Positions 60,449 through 64,000 of a stretch of DNA of 64,000 bases are shown here, piece by piece. The notes beneath the pieces are model-generated. The model had not been told where the DNA came from, did no database searches, and saw nothing but the letters and a program-made list of their open reading frames with translations. The stretch's first letter is position 1; each line of letters starts with the position of its first letter. Source of the stretch: Phytophthora colocasiae. Lineage: Eukaryota > Oomycota > Peronosporomycetes > Peronosporales > Peronosporaceae. A program made the position numbers and the translations under genes. The stretch spans positions 682,001 to 746,000 of the forward strand of contig JAGKQI010000049.1 in the NCBI GenBank assembly GCA_018806915.1. Direction: 5' to 3'.

Positions 60449-63400
60449 CTATACCTCTCCTTCAGGGATAAGCTCAGCCACTTCAGCATCATTCTCGACG
60501 CCACCACTGTCGTAGCTGTTCTCAGATGTCTTGTCCTGATGGATCTCCTCGTCGGCATCTAGCTCCTCCTCCTCTTCCTCAGCGCTGTCTTCTCCAGCGT
60601 CACCTTGTGTGTTGCCGCGGCGGCGCTTCTTACCTAGCCCCCTCATTTGAATGTCACGGCCTACTCGGGGGCGAGGACGCTCGTCCCCGTTCTTCCATTT
60701 TAAGTGCCAGATTTGATGGCAAGTCAGATTATTTCCAGGGTAGTGATTCGGTCGAACGCGATCGCACAGGTAGACACTAGATACACATAGAATGGCAAAT
60801 TAGCGCAATACAATTTCAGCCATCCGCACATACGTACCGCTTGTTTCCGTCGCTGCATGCCTCGCAAAAGAAGCGCGTGGCACTTCGCTGGCCCACCTTT
60901 TGCTTCCGAATCGAACAAACTTTGCACTGGTGCTGTGGTCGCTTCCTAACACCTTCACGGACCTGCACCCACTCAGGAAACTCGACTAACTTGTGTCGAG
61001 CTGGCACAGATCCTTCGTTTTCATCGGCAAATTCAGGTACAATGATCTACATCACAAACATACTTCCTCTGTCCGAAAATATAAGCGGTCTCCCAGTATT
61101 AAGCTTGTCCGAAAATATAAGCGTTAGGTACGGTTATTCTGATTTTCATTTTATTAAACGAACTTACTAGCTGTCGCATTAGCGTAGACGAGCTCACCAC
61201 AGGGAAAAGTGGAAGCAAACCATTGCTGTTCTCGAGTTGTTGCTTCGCCAGACGCGGGATCTTGTACTTATTGCCGCCATAGACTGCCATCTAGGCATGC
61301 AGCACAGACTGTAGTGTCAGAAAGACCTTGTCATTCGCGCTGTAGTGCAGATGAAGCTGTGTGAGTTGATTTCGAATACCTAACGACTCCGCTAAAGTAC
61401 GAAGGTCGGTTCGGTTCTCGAGTGGCGTAAGTTCGATTGCGTGGTTGAGATCGTGGTGGAACTCCTCCGTCAACTCCTTCCGCTCTCATAGTTGACTGTT
61501 CGGCTGGCTTGTATGTCTTGGACAGCTCTTCGCCACAAACGCGAGATCTGGTCGTCACTCCATCCAAACATGGCTGCACAGGCTTTAATAGCACCTACGT
61601 GCGCCTGTAGCTTGGAAGGAGAAATGCTACTGCGGCAGCGCGCTCCTCAGGATTGAGATTCTTGCGTTTGGTAGGGGTTTGAGTTGCGTTGGGGTTCATC
61701 TAGCTTGGGTAATGCGGAGAAAAAAGGAATGGCGGTGCTGAACCGCGCGTAACTTTTGATGAACTCCATGAAAACGAGCGCAATAAAAACCACTGGAATT
61801 GTCGTGGCTAGCGCTATATTATGAGCCAATCAGAGACACCAAATCTGGTTTTTTGAGGTTATGTTTGAATTTTTTCTGTTGAGACCGCTTATATTTTCGG
61901 ACAGAGGAAGTATACGTAAAGTCAGCATACCGTATATACAACTTGTTCATTTTCAAACATGAAGAACATACCGCTTCGGTAAAATCGGTTGCATTGACTT
62001 GAAGGAGTTGGGCTTGTAATTCTTGGAGAAATCGAGCGTGATCTGCAGATGCGTCTTTCTTCTTCATGCATTCACGGTAAACTATGAAAGCATTCACAAT
62101 TGCTATATCGATGAGGCCCAAGAAGATAGTCTTGTAATACTTCTTGAACCTCACCGAAAGCTGGAGGGAATACCTCTGCAGACGCAGTTGATCATGGATG
62201 TCAACCCCGCCCATCCAGCGATGGTAGTCACGTATCGCTGATGGGCAGGGAATGACACTACGCTCTCTTCCTTGTAGGTGGCGGCCTGTACATATATAAA
62301 TAACAGAGTAAGAGAGACATTAGCGACCATTACAGTTCAAACGTACCGCACGTCTCCATCTTGGTGCTGCTACCAGTCGAAAGCAGATATACTGGTAGCC
62401 TGTCCCACCACAACATTGCTTGCATTTTTGGACAGCATTTCGCGACTGCAATTGTGGCTGTACCGCGAGGTACGTCTGCTGGGCGTGTAGAAGCCTTGAC
62501 TACCAGTGCGGGTGGGAAGCCCTTTTTGTTCGTTTGAATTGTACCGGCTGAATACACGTTCCGCGCTAGTAACTGCATTGCCAGTTGAACTGAAATGTAA
62601 AATCTGTCGGTGACCACGACATGGTAAACCCCTTCTTGTGGAGGCGGAAGGACGTGCTGTAGGTTTCGAATCACCGCGGTAGGACCGGAATTTGGGTCGG
62701 CTGAAAACAGTGTTGGCGATTCCCCACCAAGTTCATCCGAATGCTGCTCAGTTCCACAGAATACCTCGAGTCTACATCGTAGTAAAAACACCAAAATCAA
62801 AACAAAACAGGGGTTATTATACAACATGTTAAACACTCCCAAAAAAAATTGTCCTCCGCCTGGAGAACAGTTTCACTCACCGTAGACAATAAGCTGTGTC
62901 TGCGCAGCACGTCATGAATAGCTTGGTCCCCCACTTGTGGGGTTTATCCTTCATGAACTGACGTGTCACGTTATGGCGGCTTCTTGATGGAATCATGGCT
63001 TCGTCGAAGGCCAGTACAGGCGGAACATTGTACCCATCACGAAAGGTCGTCTGAAGCGTGTCGACAACCGAGCGCACCTTCCAAGCGCGGTCTGTTTCCG
63101 CTCGGGCGTCCGTGTTGTCTGTAAAGTGAAGATTCTGCATCACTCGACTGAACCTTGCCTTAGACATGAAGCGACCGAACGTGCCCTTAGGTACAGCGCC
63201 TTCAGCAGAATTGGCCCAGTGATCCGAAAAGCGGCGCTTGTGAGGACATAACATCCGCGCCACTAATAGTCCAATACAGTGCAAAATTTCCTCAGGTTTG
63301 ATTTTCTTGTGCCGTTTCGTTTCTTGCAGAATCACATCTTCTCTGGTTGCATCAGGATCCTGCGCCTTCTTCTTCGAATACATCCGGTCGACGCGTCCAT

Positions 63401-64000
63401 TCAGGTGCTGGTGTAATACTTGTTGCTCTCGGAAGCAATTCGAAGCCACAGTCTAGGTGGCAAGAAGAAGAAAAAGAGCTGGATTGGCGACTCGGCCTTC
63501 TCGATTACTGCTTCGGTTGGCCCGTACTCCCCTTGGAATAGCCCAGGATACGATTCATTCTGCATCGGAATTGATGAAGCATCTAAACCAATATACACCA
63601 TAAGACATTTTCGAACATGTTAGATATACAACATGGCCAAACTGAGCGACACATACCAAAGTTCCAGCCATCCTCCCTCATCTTTTTCAGCGCGTCTACG
63701 TCCTGAGCAAGAACTTCCATTTCGTTCTTGGTCAATTCGTCCCAATTTGCTGTCGTCGAACTCCAGTCGCGCTTCAACTTCGCTTTTGCTGCTTCGAGGC
63801 GCTCACGCTCTAACTTCCTCTTGGCTCTGGACTTCTCGCGAGCGAGCAACACCATACCGTCGATGCCGCTGCTGTTGACAGCTTCGTCCGCGGCGTCGCC
63901 CGTTTCGCAGGCAGAGGACACATCCGCGTCACAAGACCCAACACGATCGATTCCTTCCTCTGCTGACTCCGACTCTGAGTACCATTCGTCCGAGTCCCCA
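60449..64000 (-). CDS. PiggyBac-type transposase gene (5' end beyond window), with frame breaks
   Basis: The minus strand from 64000 is open (DSDEWYSESES, AREKSRAKRKLERERLEAAK, MREDGWNF). Intron 63656-63583 (donor GTATGT, acceptor TTTAG) keeps phase into DASSIPMQNESYPGLFQGEY and LFFFFLPPRLWLRIASESNK. A one-base loss precedes HLNGRVDRMYSKKK. Catalytic D1 is in LAFDEAMIPSRSR. Intron 62880-62772 is followed by D2 in VVVTDRFYISVQLAMQLLA. D3 is in DYHRWMGGVDIHDQLRLQRY, just before which a 7-base insertion breaks the frame. The C-terminal Cys-rich finger CKVCSIRKQK...FFCEAC (61000-60830) is followed by FQIWH-like CHQIWHLKWKNG and an acidic tail to 60449. Cut-and-paste transposase; TTAA ends not located. 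Confidence 0.8.

Overview
The window looks like repeat-rich nuclear DNA of a flagellated oomycete, most likely Phytophthora or a close relative. The evidence is short spliced introns with GTRNGT...CTAAY...YAG signals, two near-consensus oomycete core promoters (TCATTYYNCAWTTT type) at about 840 and 3330x, a radial-spoke-head gene, a GH7 cellobiohydrolase fragment, a DUF6818 Myb-like gene, and a typical oomycete mix of Ty3/Gypsy, Helitron, PiggyBac, MULE and hAT debris. No prokaryotic operons, CRISPR arrays or tRNA genes were recognised.

Layout. 1-1860: two divergent copies of a PiggyBac-associated N-terminal domain (minus strand off the left edge; plus strand 870-1337, spliced and frameshifted). 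1863-18058: Gypsy-A, a Ty3/Gypsy element on the minus strand (gag, three zinc knuckles, protease, RT, decayed RNase H, a second complete RNase H, integrase, chromodomain). It has LTR-like repeats at 1863-2890 and from 14618, and a long ORF of about 1,000 codons in the OPPOSITE orientation (3319-6388) between the integrase end and the 3' LTR. The 5' LTR lies in a nearly perfect 3.44-kb palindrome (14618-18058). 19.85-27.05 kb: Gypsy-B, a decayed plus-strand element whose RT/RNase H junction is split by a 557-bp hAT-like MITE. 27.6-31.7 kb: a gene-bearing island with small spliced genes, a short-tailed histone H4 variant, a DUF6818 gene and a spliced gene of unknown function. 33.3-34.1 kb: one intact unknown gene with its own oomycete promoter. 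34.4-35.1 kb: a broken aconitase C-terminus. 35.3-41.7 kb: a decayed Helitron (DUF6570, HUH Rep, Pif1 helicase). 42.4-44.2 kb: a GH7 N-terminal fragment and an unknown, possibly virus-derived ORF. 44.4-46.1 kb: MULE transposase debris. 46453-52068: Gypsy-C, complete with 309-bp LTRs and a GAGGG target duplication. 52.4-54.3 kb: a broken coiled-coil ORF. 54.7-57.9 kb: a frameshifted SPRY/EF-hand gene. 58.8-60.3 kb: a radial spoke head (RSP4/6) gene. 60.4-64.0 kb: a PiggyBac transposase gene running off the right edge.

Most of the window is selfish DNA in several states of decay; host genes survive as islands at 27.6-34.1 and 54.7-60.3 kb. The two most interesting signals are in Gypsy-A. Its combination of degenerate RNase H + second RNase H + large antisense ORF parallels plant Tat-type retrotransposons, and the whole element is strikingly saturated with the palindromic tetranucleotide GATC. 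Many otherwise conserved ORFs here, including host-type genes, are broken by single-base indels, so either pseudogenisation or residual assembly error must be considered throughout.
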